Positions 18,203 to 26,176 of a DNA stretch of 64,000 nucleotides are shown here, piece by piece. Below the pieces are notes generated by a model. That model was not told the DNA's origin. It did no database searches and saw only the letters and a program-made list of their open reading frames with translations. The stretch is from an uncultured Burkholderiales bacterium. Lineage in GTDB: Bacteria; Pseudomonadota; Gammaproteobacteria; Burkholderiales; Burkholderiaceae_C. The position numbers and the translations under genes are program-made. The stretch spans positions 30,440-94,439 of the forward strand of contig CAMFGY010000017.1 of the NCBI GenBank assembly GCA_945952065.1, in the 5' to 3' direction. Each line of letters starts with the position of its first letter. Within the stretch, counting starts at the first letter, position 1.

Positions 18203-19527
18203 AGATTCTGATCAAGCATGGGCGTCTGATCGACCCCGCTTCCGGCTTGGATCGCGTGGGCGACCTGGCCATTGCCAATGGCCGCATCGTGGGCCTGGGT
18301 GAGGCTGGCGAATTCGCCGCCGACCGCGTCATCGATGCCACGGGCCTGATCGTGGCTCCGGGCCTGGTGGACCTGGCTGCGCGCTTGCGCGAGCCCGGCC
18401 ATGAACATGAAGGCATGCTGGAAAGCGAGTTGGCGGCGGCTGCCGCTGGCGGCGTGACCAGCCTGGTCTGCCCGCCCGACACCGAGCCGGTGCTGGACGA
18501 GCCCGGCCTGGTGGAGATGCTGAAGTTCCGCGCCCGCAAGCTGAGCCGCTGCCGCTTGTTCCCGCTGGGCGCATTGACGCAAGGTTTGAAGGGTCAGGCC
18601 TTGACCGAAATGGCCGAGCTGACCGAGGCCGGCTGCATTGGCTTCTCGCAAGCCGAAGTGCCGGTGCGCGACACGCAAGTGCTGGCGCGTGCGCTGCTGT
18701 ATGCGGCCACCTATGACTACACCGTGTGGCTGCGCCCGCAAGACGCTTACCTGGGCGGCGGCGTGGCCGCCAGCGGTGCGGTGGCCACGCGGCTGGGCTT
18801 GGCCGGCGTGCCGGTGACCGCCGAGACGGTGGCGCTGCACACGATTTTTGAGCTGATGCGCTCCACCGGCGCGCGGGTTCATCTGTGCCGCATTTCCAGC
18901 GCCGCGGGTGTGGAACTGGTGCGCGCCGCCAAGCGTGACGGCCTCAAAGTGACGGCCGATGTCTCCATCAACTCGCTGCACCTCACCGATGTGGATATCG
19001 GTTACTTCAACTCCGCCATGCGCTTGGACCCGCCGCTGCGCCAGGGCCGCGACCGCGACGCGCTGCGCGCCGGTCTGGCCGACGGCACGCTGGACGCGCT
19101 GGTGTCCGACCATATGCCGGTGGCCCCAGACGAGAAGAACGTGCCCTTTGCCGAGGCCACGCCGGGCGCCACAGGCCTGGAGCTGCTGTTGAGCCTAGCC
19201 CTGCGTTGGGCCGAAGACTCGGGCCTGCCGCTGTCGCGCGCCTTGGCAGTGGTCACCGCCGAGCCAGTGCGGGTCTTGGGCTCGGCCCTGGGCTCTTTGT
19301 CGGCCAGTGCTGGGCGCTTGGTGCAGGGCGGTGTGGCCGATGTCTGCGTGTTCGATCCGAACGCCAGCTGGTCGGTCACCCCAGCAGCCTTGAGCAGCCA
19401 GGGCAAACACACACCCTTTGCGTATGAGATCAGCGGCTTTGAACTGCCGGCCTCGGTGCGCTACACCTTGGTCGCTGGCCACGTGGCTTTTGAAGCCAAC
19501 ACCCCGCAAGAGATGGCCCGCGCCTGA
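18199..19527 (+). CDS. pyrX: Dihydroorotase-like protein lacking metal ligands (PyrC'/PyrX)
   Basis: This is an amidohydrolase-fold protein of 442 residues translationally coupled to pyrB. The canonical HxH zinc motif of active dihydroorotases (DxHxHxREPG) is replaced by [10 protein letters not shown], a later His site reads VHLCRISS instead of the usual HxxH pair, and the Asp/His loop is [12 protein letters not shown]. The protein is therefore very probably catalytically inactive and serves as the non-catalytic partner of aspartate carbamoyltransferase, as established for pyrC' of Pseudomonas. An active PyrC should be encoded elsewhere. Inactivity is inferred from missing residues. Confidence 0.88.
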   Translation: MKILIKHGRLIDPASGLDRVGDLAIANGRIVGLGEAGEFAADRVIDATGLIVAPGLVDLAARLREPGHEHEGMLESELAAAAAGGVTSLVCPPDTEPVLDEPGLVEMLKFRARKLSRCRLFPLGALTQGLKGQALTEMAELTEAGCIGFSQAEVPVRDTQVLARALLYAATYDYTVWLRPQDAYLGGGVAASGAVATRLGLAGVPVTAETVALHTIFELMRSTGARVHLCRISSAAGVELVRAAKRDGLKVTADVSINSLHLTDVDIGYFNSAMRLDPPLRQGRDRDALRAGLADGTLDALVSDHMPVAPDEKNVPFAEATPGATGLELLLSLALRWAEDSGLPLSRALAVVTAEPVRVLGSALGSLSASAGRLVQGGVADVCVFDPNASWSVTPAALSSQGKHTPFAYEISGFELPASVRYTLVAGHVAFEANTPQEMARA

Positions 19528-20261
19528 TGTTCAGAACCCTCATTGCCAGTGCACGCCTGCTTCGCTTCAGCCTGCATGTTTTTTACGGTCTGTTGCTGAT
19601 CAAGCTGCGGTTTGGCAGCGCCAGTCTGGCGCAGCGCCATGCCTATATTCAGCGCTGGTCGCGCAAGATGCTGAGCATTTTCGGCATCGAATTGCAGGTG
19701 TCAGGTCTTGCCGCAAGACCTGGCCCCAAGCTTTTGGTGGCCAACCATGTGTCTTGGCTGGACATCGCCGCGGTGCACTCGGTGGTGCCCGAAGCCCGCT
19801 TTGTCTCCAAGGCCGATGTCAAACACTGGCCCTTGGTGGGGGGCTTGGTGAATGGCGCCGGCACCTTGTTCATCGAGCGCTCCAGCAAACGTGACGCGCT
19901 GCGGGTCGTGCACCAGATGGCCGATGCCCTGAAGACCGGCGACACGGTGGCCGTTTTCCCCGAGGGCACCACGGGCGCCGGGCCCGAGTTGCTGCCTTTT
20001 CACGGCAATCTGCTGCAGGCGGCCATCTCGACCGAGGTGCCGATTCAGCCGCTGGTGATCCGATTCTCTGAACCGGGCGAACGCTTCAGCTCATCGGCAC
20101 GTTTCATTGGCGACACCACCTTGCTGCAAAGCCTGTGGCGGGTCTTGACGGCCAAGGGCCTGAGTGTGTCGGTGCAGGTCTTGCCTGCTATGGGAACCGC
20201 TCATGCCGACCGGCGTTTGCTGGCCGAGCACGTGCGCGAGCAGATCGCCGAGGCTTTGTAA
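19527..20261 (+). CDS. plsC: 1-acyl-sn-glycerol-3-phosphate acyltransferase
   Basis: The enzyme transfers an acyl chain to lysophosphatidic acid, giving phosphatidic acid at the inner membrane. The 244-residue protein has an N-terminal hydrophobic helix (LLRFSLHVFYGLLLIKL), the catalytic NHVSWLDIAAV (NHx4D) and the substrate-binding VFPEGTTGAG. The start codon overlaps the pyrC' stop by one base. The gene contains a 10-bp inverted repeat at about 19700-19720 (AGGTCTTGC..GCAAGACCT), related to other copies of a GGTCTTGC motif in the window. Confidence 0.92.
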   Translation: MFRTLIASARLLRFSLHVFYGLLLIKLRFGSASLAQRHAYIQRWSRKMLSIFGIELQVSGLAARPGPKLLVANHVSWLDIAAVHSVVPEARFVSKADVKHWPLVGGLVNGAGTLFIERSSKRDALRVVHQMADALKTGDTVAVFPEGTTGAGPELLPFHGNLLQAAISTEVPIQPLVIRFSEPGERFSSSARFIGDTTLLQSLWRVLTAKGLSVSVQVLPAMGTAHADRRLLAEHVREQIAEAL

Positions 20262-20296
20262 GCCCAGGGCCCTTGCCGCGTCGCAGGGCCAGTAGC

Positions 20297-21028
20297 TCAG
20301 ACTTGCTGCTTCGACAGGTTTTCAGTGAGCTCGGACTGGGCCTGGCGCAGCTGTTGCCGTGCACGCTCCACATCATCGCTGAGCCGGCTGGCCAGCAAGT
20401 CAATCAAGTGGAAGCCAAAAGCCGGGTCTTGGTAGTAGAGCTGGCGGACCGTGCTGTCATGGATGCGCAGCACGGTGCAGGCGCTGAGGCAGCGCGCCGT
20501 GCTGGTGCGCAAACGGCTGGGCGAGAACAAAGCGATCTCGCCGAAGATGCGACCTGGCTCTAGCCTTTTGCCCAACTCCACCAATTCCATCTCGCCCTCG
20601 ACCAGCAAGAACAGGTGCTCTGCGCGTGCGCCTTTGCTGAACAAGGTTTGGCCGGCTTTGAGCTTTTTGGCCTTCATATAGGGCTTGAGCCAGAGCCCGG
20701 CATGGTCGGCGGCGGCTTCGGCGCGGTGCACACGGCGAGTCAGTTTGCTGACCTCAATGGCCCGGTACAGGTTGATGGGCAGCAATGCGGCGGACACCCA
20801 AAACGTGATGGGCGATGGGCGCAGCGCACCAAAAATCATCAAGCCGATATTGCTGCCCGCCGCCAACCAGCGCAGCGGTGTCATGGTTCTCACCAGCGCG
20901 CCGGCCATCACCAAAGCAATGGCCAGGGCGGCGGCAAGATGCGCCACAGTTTGCTGGGGCGAAGCGAGCACGCTCGAGAGCCAGTCACTGATATAGGCAA
21001 GAGCGTGCGACAACCAGGAGTTCAACAT
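20297..21028 (-). CDS. Membrane protein with cyclic nucleotide-binding domain (Popeye-like architecture)
   Basis: The 243-residue protein has about three transmembrane helices in its first 110 residues (for example LAAALAIALVMAGALV and FWVSAALLPINLYRAI), then a cNMP-binding domain with the phosphate-cassette-like GRIFGEIALFSPSRLRTSTA. This three-helix plus cNMP layout resembles Popeye-domain proteins and could report cAMP or another nucleotide at the membrane; no output domain is attached. The ATG at 21028 is chosen because the upstream extension to 21163 is basic, not conserved-looking, and would run into the riboswitch promoter. It is divergent from the riboswitch-controlled ORF. Confidence 0.78.
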   Translation of the reverse strand: MLNSWLSHALAYISDWLSSVLASPQQTVAHLAAALAIALVMAGALVRTMTPLRWLAAGSNIGLMIFGALRPSPITFWVSAALLPINLYRAIEVSKLTRRVHRAEAAADHAGLWLKPYMKAKKLKAGQTLFSKGARAEHLFLLVEGEMELVELGKRLEPGRIFGEIALFSPSRLRTSTARCLSACTVLRIHDSTVRQLYYQDPAFGFHLIDLLASRLSDDVERARQQLRQAQSELTENLSKQQV

Positions 21029-21112
21029 GGCGTGGTCGCTGGTGGGGGCCGGGTGGCCGGATTGTCCCTTGCTCGCGGCGCAGAAGATGCGGCCTTTGTG
21101 CCCATTTCGGCT

Positions 21113-21142
21113 TTTTCGCGTCGCGTACGGCTGGTTTACAAT
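21113..21142 (+). promoter_or_regulatory. Probable promoter of the SAM-II riboswitch transcript
   Basis: A good -10 box, TACAAT (21137-21142), lies about seven bases before a likely start near 21149. The -35 region (around 21113-21119, TTTTTCG) is a poor match. It is placed to produce an RNA that begins just before the riboswitch aptamer. Confidence 0.5.
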
Positions 21143-21165
21143 GGCGGCCGACGCGGGTCGCACCG

Positions 21166-21220
21166 AGTCACCGCCGATTTACCAACTACTTGCGGGCGGA
21201 CACCAAATACGGCTAAAGCG
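21166..21220 (+). promoter_or_regulatory. SAM-II (SAM-alpha) riboswitch aptamer
   Basis: The conserved SAM-II signature is present in the right order and spacing: P1 5' strand CCGCC (21171-21175) directly followed by GATTT (21176-21180), then CTTGC (21189-21193), P1 3' strand GGCGG (21195-21199), AAAT (21205-21208) and the pseudoknot strand GGCTAAAGCG (21211-21220). This matches the known metX/metA SAM-II layout (GAUUU...UUGC...AAAU...GCUAAA). The ligand would be S-adenosylmethionine, with repression when SAM is abundant. SAM-II is best known from alphaproteobacteria upstream of methionine genes; here the downstream ORF is not a recognised methionine gene. Confidence 0.87.
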
Positions 21221-21226
21221 TTGCGG

Positions 21227-21279
21227 CTCCAATTGCCCAGGGCCGGCGAACGCCGGTGACAGGGCACTTGGAGTTTTTT
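21227..21279 (+). terminator. Intrinsic terminator / expression platform following the SAM-II aptamer
   Basis: The outer stem CTCCAA (21227-21232) pairs with TTGGAG (21268-21273), then GCCC with GGGC, then an inner GGCCGGCG-AA-CGCCGGT hairpin, followed at once by six T (21274-21279). It starts six bases after the aptamer and ends seven bases before the ATG of the next ORF. The 3' arm also contains GGAG, the only candidate Shine-Dalgarno of that ORF, so folding would block both elongation and translation. Confidence 0.85.
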
Positions 21280-21286
21280 ATTCATC

Positions 21287-21784
21287 ATGCAAGCACTTGC
21301 TTCTTTCGATCGTTGGCTGACTCGGCGCGCCTTTGAGGCCTCAGTCTGCCACGCCCAACCGTCCCAGTCTGGGGCTCGTAACACCCGTGCTGATTCGTGC
21401 AAAACGGGGGGCTTGCCCTTGCCGCAAACGGCTGAGGCCGCGCGCAACTGTTTGGTCAGTCCTTGGGGTGAAAAGGTCGTGCCGCTTTCGCCTCGCGCCT
21501 CGGCCGCCGCAATTGTGCGCGCCGCCTTCGGTGTGGGCCGCGGCGATTGGCTGGGCCTGTTGGCCGACGACAGCCGAAGCTCAGGCACGCGCCAAGCTTG
21601 GCGATTGGCTTGCTGGCGCGAGGGCGCGCAAGGCCTGCAGCCGCAATGGCTGAGCCCGGCCGTGCAGGCGCGGCCTGGCCAAGCCCCAGCCGTCTTGAAG
21701 GACGCCGTGCTCAAGGAGGCCGTGCACGCGCTCTGGCAGCAGGGCTGGCGACTCCAAGAGGCCTGGGCGCAAGACTTGCATTGA
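21287..21784 (+). CDS. Hypothetical protein controlled by the SAM-II riboswitch
   Basis: This is an unrecognised 165-residue protein rich in Ala, Arg, Gln and Trp. No signal peptide, transmembrane helix or catalytic motif is evident; the N-terminal third is Ser/Arg/Cys-rich and the C-terminal two thirds look helical (AVLKDAVLKEAVHALWQQGW). Codon use matches neighbouring real genes, supporting coding. It starts just after the terminator of a SAM-II riboswitch and is alone in its transcription unit, because the next gene is convergent. A role in methionine/SAM metabolism is suggested only by the riboswitch. Confidence 0.68.
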   Translation: MQALASFDRWLTRRAFEASVCHAQPSQSGARNTRADSCKTGGLPLPQTAEAARNCLVSPWGEKVVPLSPRASAAAIVRAAFGVGRGDWLGLLADDSRSSGTRQAWRLACWREGAQGLQPQWLSPAVQARPGQAPAVLKDAVLKEAVHALWQQGWRLQEAWAQDLH

Positions 21785-21832
21785 AAGCTTGGCCCGCAAG
21801 CACCATTTGGGAATGGGCCCCTGGGCAGGCGT

Positions 21833-23824
21833 TCAGAGCAAACGGGTGATCTTGACCGAGGACCCCATGTTTTCGATTTGCACATTGTCTGCCGCGCCCC
21901 GCGCGAGCTTGATCATGTGCTCGTTGTTGGACAAGACCTCGGCCACAAAGCCTCGCACGCCGCGTGCTTTGGCGTGCTCGCTCATGCGCTGCTGCAACAA
22001 ACCACCCAAACCTTGACCCTGCCATTGAGGGTGCACCATGAAGGCGGTTTCGGCCAGATTGGTGCTGGGGTCCACCATATACATCGCGTGCGCCACGATT
22101 TGCGGGTTCTCTCGGCTGCCGACGCAGGCCACCAAGCCAACCTCGGTCTCTGAGTTCAAATTGCACAGCCGCTGTACATCGCGACTGGAGAGCCCGCGCA
22201 GGCGGCGGAAAAAACGGGTGTAGACATCGCGCTCTGGCAGTTGATGGAATAGGTCGCGAATGGCGTCGCCATCGCTGGGCATGGCCGGACGTAGCAGCAC
22301 CGGACGATGGTCTTTGAGCTGCAGGTGGCGCTCTTCCTCGACTGCGTAGGCCTGCAGATTGCGCAAGGTCTGGTCAGCCGGCACATAGCCCATGGTTTGC
22401 GCCTGCTCCAGCAGGGTCTGGCGGGCATCCGGGTGGGCAATTTGAATCATGGCGACGGCACGCTCGCGAATTGACTTGCCAAACAAATAGGCGATGCCGT
22501 ATTCGGTGATCACGTAATGCACATCGCTGCGCGGAATGGCCACGCCCTCGCCGGCCAGCAGGGCCGGGCGAATGCGCGAGCTGTGGCCGTCTTCTTCGGT
22601 GGAGGCCAGGCAGATGATGGCCTTGCCGCCCTGCGAGCGCGAGGCGCCTTGCAAAAACTCTGCTTGAGCGGCAACGCCGCTGTAGAGATCACCCTGGAAT
22701 TGGTCAACACAGACCTGCCCGGTCAAATCGACGGCAAAGGCCTGGGTCACCGAGACCAGCTTGTGCTGCGAGCCCAGCGTCCAGGCGTCGCAAACCGCCT
22801 CAATGGGTTGGAAAGAAAACAAAGGATTGCGGTCGAGCAAGTCATAGAGTCGGCGCGAGCCCATGGCGAAGCTGGTGACAATCTTGCCGCGCTGATTGGT
22901 CTTGCGTTTGCCGTTCAGAATGCCGCGCTCGAGCAGCGGGATGATGGCGTCGGTGATGACATCGGAGTGAATGCCCAGGTCTTGCCGATCACTCAGGTAC
23001 TTCAAGGCCTCGTTGCTGAAGCGACCCAGGCCAATTTGCAAAGTGGAGCCGTCGTCAATGATGCTGCTGATGTAGCGCGCGATTTTTTCGACCACTTCGG
23101 TCTGCTGCGCCGGATGCAGGTATTCAATCACCGGCGTGTCCACCGGCACGAGGTGGTCAATCTCTCCGACGTGCAAGGTGGAGTCGCCCAGGGTGCGCGG
23201 CATATGCGGGTTCACCTCGGCAATCACCACCCGTGCTTTGGCCACGGCGGCTGGCGTGATGTCGACCGAGACGCCCAGGGACACATAACCAAATTCATCC
23301 GGCATGGAGACTTGGATCAAGGCAACGTCGATGGGAATACGCCCGATGGCGATCTGCTGCGGCACCCGTGCTATCGAGATCGGCACATAGTCGGCCAAGC
23401 CTTGTTTGACCGCCGCGCGCATGTCTTGGCCAATAAAAAAGCAGCGGTGCCGATAGCGGCTCAGCGCTTGACCCTGGGGGTCCAAGGGTATGGCGCGATC
23501 GGTCAGGAAGTGCAGCAATTCCACATCTTGCGGCGCGGGCGACAGGGCTTCTAAAGCGGCGACCAGGCTGCGCGGCGTGGCACAGGCGGTGCCCACAAAG
23601 ACATGGTCACCCGCTTTGATCTGGCTCACCGCGACTTGGGCCGAGCAGATCTTTTCGGCACAGGCGGCCAAGCGTGGATCGACGGCCGGGCTGCTGTCTT
23701 CGCCACCGCTGGTGTTGCTGCTCGCAGGCGCAGCGCTGAAGCGTTGTTGCCAAGCTTGCGCCAAGCGGCTGAGCAAGCCAGCGGCGCTTGATTTGTCATT
23801 GCTGGGGCTGTTGTCCATGGCCAT
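21833..23824 (-). CDS. Acetyl-CoA hydrolase/transferase fused to a GNAT acetyltransferase domain
   Basis: The 663-residue protein combines a CoA-transferase/acetyl-CoA hydrolase domain (about residues 45-500; IKAGDHVFVGTACATPRSL, GIHSDVITDAIIPLLERG, DVHYVITEYGIAYLFGKS) with a C-terminal GNAT N-acetyltransferase (about 510-663; FMVHPQWQGQGLGGLLQQRM holds the acetyl-CoA pyrophosphate loop). The ATG at 23824 has GAGGAA seven bases upstream and overlaps the end of the preceding patatin gene by 29 bases, so the two are coupled. Which acyl-CoA and which acceptor are used is not evident; protein lysine acetylation linked to acetyl-CoA level is one possibility (inference). Confidence 0.88.
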   Translation of the reverse strand: MAMDNSPSNDKSSAAGLLSRLAQAWQQRFSAAPASSNTSGGEDSSPAVDPRLAACAEKICSAQVAVSQIKAGDHVFVGTACATPRSLVAALEALSPAPQDVELLHFLTDRAIPLDPQGQALSRYRHRCFFIGQDMRAAVKQGLADYVPISIARVPQQIAIGRIPIDVALIQVSMPDEFGYVSLGVSVDITPAAVAKARVVIAEVNPHMPRTLGDSTLHVGEIDHLVPVDTPVIEYLHPAQQTEVVEKIARYISSIIDDGSTLQIGLGRFSNEALKYLSDRQDLGIHSDVITDAIIPLLERGILNGKRKTNQRGKIVTSFAMGSRRLYDLLDRNPLFSFQPIEAVCDAWTLGSQHKLVSVTQAFAVDLTGQVCVDQFQGDLYSGVAAQAEFLQGASRSQGGKAIICLASTEEDGHSSRIRPALLAGEGVAIPRSDVHYVITEYGIAYLFGKSIRERAVAMIQIAHPDARQTLLEQAQTMGYVPADQTLRNLQAYAVEEERHLQLKDHRPVLLRPAMPSDGDAIRDLFHQLPERDVYTRFFRRLRGLSSRDVQRLCNLNSETEVGLVACVGSRENPQIVAHAMYMVDPSTNLAETAFMVHPQWQGQGLGGLLQQRMSEHAKARGVRGFVAEVLSNNEHMIKLARGAADNVQIENMGSSVKITRLL

Positions 23825-25739
23825 GGGTGGGTTCCTCGAGGTCGGCGGCTTCACGCGGCGGGCCGATGTGAAAAGACTGGTTTGCCAGCACGTCGCAGGC
23901 GTGTTCATAGCCGAGTTGCACCAGTTCGTCAAAGCGCTGCCATTGCAACATGCCGATGCGCTGCAGCGGGGGGTTGAAATACAGGTCAATCAGCTGCCGG
24001 ACTTGGCGCTGCCGCGAGGTGCTGTACAGCACGGTCACGTTCATCAGCAAGGCAGAGAGATCGGGCAGGCGGTAGCGCCGTTTGGCGCGCGGCCGCAGGC
24101 GGTCGCGCAACAGGGTCAGGCTGCCGGGCACTTCCTCGTTGTCGTAGCGCCTCGGCTTGTTGCTGCCCAAATCCACGCCAATCACCCGGCCTATGCCCCA
24201 GCGCCCACGCATCACATCGGCGGGCAGATTGTTGAAAGTGCCGCCGTCGCAAAGCAAGTCGCCGTTCAGGATGACCGGAGGCAGGGCCCCTGGAATCGCC
24301 ACGCTGGCCAGCAAAGACTTGGCCAGCGAACCTCGCGCCAGCAACTGCTCGCGGGCCTGCGAGTAGTTGCTGGCGATGCAGAAGAAGTTCTTCCACAAGT
24401 CTTCAATTTGCGCGGGGTGGCCCGTCAAGGCCTGGATGGACTGCTCCACCACGCGGCGCAGGCGTCGGCCGCGGATCAAGGAAATCATGGGCAGCCAGTT
24501 GAAGTCGCCGGTGGGGTTGATGGCAAAGGCGGATTTGGCGGTGGCGGTGGTCAGGTCCAAGGGCCGGTCCATGCCCACCAGGGCTGCCATCACGGCCCCG
24601 ATGCTGGTGCCTCCCACCAGATCGATGTCGATGCCTTGTTCTCGCAGGGCTCGGTAAATGCCCAGGTGGGCCAAGCCGCGCGCTCCGCCTCCGGCCAGCA
24701 CCAGGCCGACGCCGTTGCGGCTGACCAAGCGCGCCAGGCGGTCCATGTCGCCGGGCAACTGGGGGCGGATGTGAACATGGGCGGCAACAGGTCGGCGTTC
24801 CAGCCAAGCCAGCGTGCCCTTGGGCGACTGCCTTTGTTCGGGGTGCAGCAAGACCAGCACCTCGGTGGCATCGGTGCGAGGAGGGCGGCTGATCAGGCAT
24901 TGCGTTTCAATCGCGTGCAGCTGAACCGGCTGGTCGGCGTCGGCCAGCAGCAGCAATTCGTCGCAGTGCCGGCAGCAGCGCTCGGTCCAAGGGCTGGGGT
25001 CGGGGTCGGCGATGAGCAGCACAAAGTCATGCTCAGACTCGATCTGGTCCAAATGCATGGCGATGCGGCGGGTGGCCGCTGTATCGCTGCTGGGCCGCTC
25101 GCAAACCATGGGGTCGCTCAAGTCCTGGCCCAGGCTCTGGGCGGAGACCACCGAGACGCGGCCAAAGGGGTGGAGATGGTGGGCCAGCTGATGGGCAAAG
25201 TGCGCTGCATCCACGCCCCCGCTGACCGGCAGCACGCCGATGGTGACGGGCTTGTCAGGGATGGAGCGCGAGCCTTCGGTCTTGAGCCTCAGAATAATCT
25301 GCCGCGTCAGCGCAATCGAGACCTGCTCACTGACGGCCAGCAACTGTTTGAAGCGATCTTTGCCGAGCCGGACCAAGACGGAGTCGCGAATCGCCACCAG
25401 GGTGGCCGAGCGCGGCTCGTCGGTGAACAAACTCATCTCGCCCACGATCTGGCCTCGGCCAATTTCGCGCACCACCCGCGTCTCTCCAAACTCGTTGGTG
25501 ATGTAGGTGCGCAGTCGGCCGCTGAGCAACAAGTACAGCGCATCGCCCGCTTCACCTTGCGTCATCAAGGCCTGCCCGGCCGGGACCTCGACCCACTCCA
25601 GGTGGGGTAACAGCAGTTCAATGGCCTGCGGATCGATCTCGCCCAGCAGGGCCGGGAGGTGTCTGCGCAGCAGCGTGTCAAGGTGTTTGGGGTGTTCGCT
25701 GGTGTTCAGCATTCGGGTCTGGCACGGGTTTGGATGCAA
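23796..25739 (-). CDS. Patatin-like phospholipase with N-terminal cyclic nucleotide-binding domain (NTE-like)
   Basis: This is a predicted serine lipase/lysophospholipase gated by a cyclic nucleotide. Of 647 residues, about 20-150 form a cNMP-binding domain (GRGQIVGEMSLFTDEPRSATL), 160-345 a central domain of unknown function (EHDFVLLIADPDPSPWTE), and 345-560 a patatin domain with oxyanion loop AGGGARGLAHLG, nucleophile elbow GGTSIGAV (Ser near 379) and catalytic DGG (LLCDGGTFNNLPADV). The layout resembles neuropathy-target-esterase-like proteins. The first ~345 residues are paralogous to the regulator at 26177-27448. An alternative start is 25712. Confidence 0.9.
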   Translation of the reverse strand: MHPNPCQTRMLNTSEHPKHLDTLLRRHLPALLGEIDPQAIELLLPHLEWVEVPAGQALMTQGEAGDALYLLLSGRLRTYITNEFGETRVVREIGRGQIVGEMSLFTDEPRSATLVAIRDSVLVRLGKDRFKQLLAVSEQVSIALTRQIILRLKTEGSRSIPDKPVTIGVLPVSGGVDAAHFAHQLAHHLHPFGRVSVVSAQSLGQDLSDPMVCERPSSDTAATRRIAMHLDQIESEHDFVLLIADPDPSPWTERCCRHCDELLLLADADQPVQLHAIETQCLISRPPRTDATEVLVLLHPEQRQSPKGTLAWLERRPVAAHVHIRPQLPGDMDRLARLVSRNGVGLVLAGGGARGLAHLGIYRALREQGIDIDLVGGTSIGAVMAALVGMDRPLDLTTATAKSAFAINPTGDFNWLPMISLIRGRRLRRVVEQSIQALTGHPAQIEDLWKNFFCIASNYSQAREQLLARGSLAKSLLASVAIPGALPPVILNGDLLCDGGTFNNLPADVMRGRWGIGRVIGVDLGSNKPRRYDNEEVPGSLTLLRDRLRPRAKRRYRLPDLSALLMNVTVLYSTSRQRQVRQLIDLYFNPPLQRIGMLQWQRFDELVQLGYEHACDVLANQSFHIGPPREAADLEEPTHGHGQQPQQ

Positions 25740-25833
25740 CGCATGAACCTAACAGCAAAGCGTGTGCTCAGGGTCGGCTGCGGGTGCAGGGTTTCCCTAG
25801 GCGGCGCCATGATGGCTGAGCGCTCGGGGGAAA

Positions 25834-26058
25834 TCAGGGCCGCCGAGCGCTTGAGTTGCTGTGGGCTTGGTTGCAGGCCTCGTAAAGCCAGGTCACGGCA
25901 ATGTCGGTGTCCATGAAGCTCGGGTTTGCTGCGTCCTCGGGGTCTTCATCGCCGTGCAAAGAGGATTGCAGTGCGCTGGCGCCCGAGCCGAATCGCGCAC
26001 TGCTGCGTTCCTTCAAGAAAACGGCAAACCTTTGTTTCAGGTGCCATATGAGACTCAT
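25834..26058 (-). CDS. Small hypothetical protein between the two cyclic-nucleotide genes
   Basis: This is a 74-residue ORF on the same strand as its neighbours, with CAGGAG ten bases before the ATG. It starts with a basic amphipathic segment (MSLIWHLKQRFAVFLKERS) and ends with a Ser/Asn-rich tail; there is a possible acidic patch (HGDEDPEDAANPSF). No homologue is recognised. The ribosome binding site and position argue for a real gene; the short length leaves doubt. Confidence 0.45.
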   Translation of the reverse strand: MSLIWHLKQRFAVFLKERSSARFGSGASALQSSLHGDEDPEDAANPSFMDTDIAVTWLYEACNQAHSNSSARRP

Positions 26059-26176
26059 GATCTGCTCACTCCTGGGCTGATGGGTTCAGATGCCCAGCAT
26101 CTGGGGCCCTGGAGTCAGTGTCTGGCGGCGCTGGCTTGCCGTCTTGAAAATCTTATGAAAGATGCGTTCGCAGCTT

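Noticed and set aside
23490..25610. 706-residue plus-strand open frame opposite the patatin gene
   Set aside because: Shadow frame; the minus strand has intact cNMP and patatin motifs.
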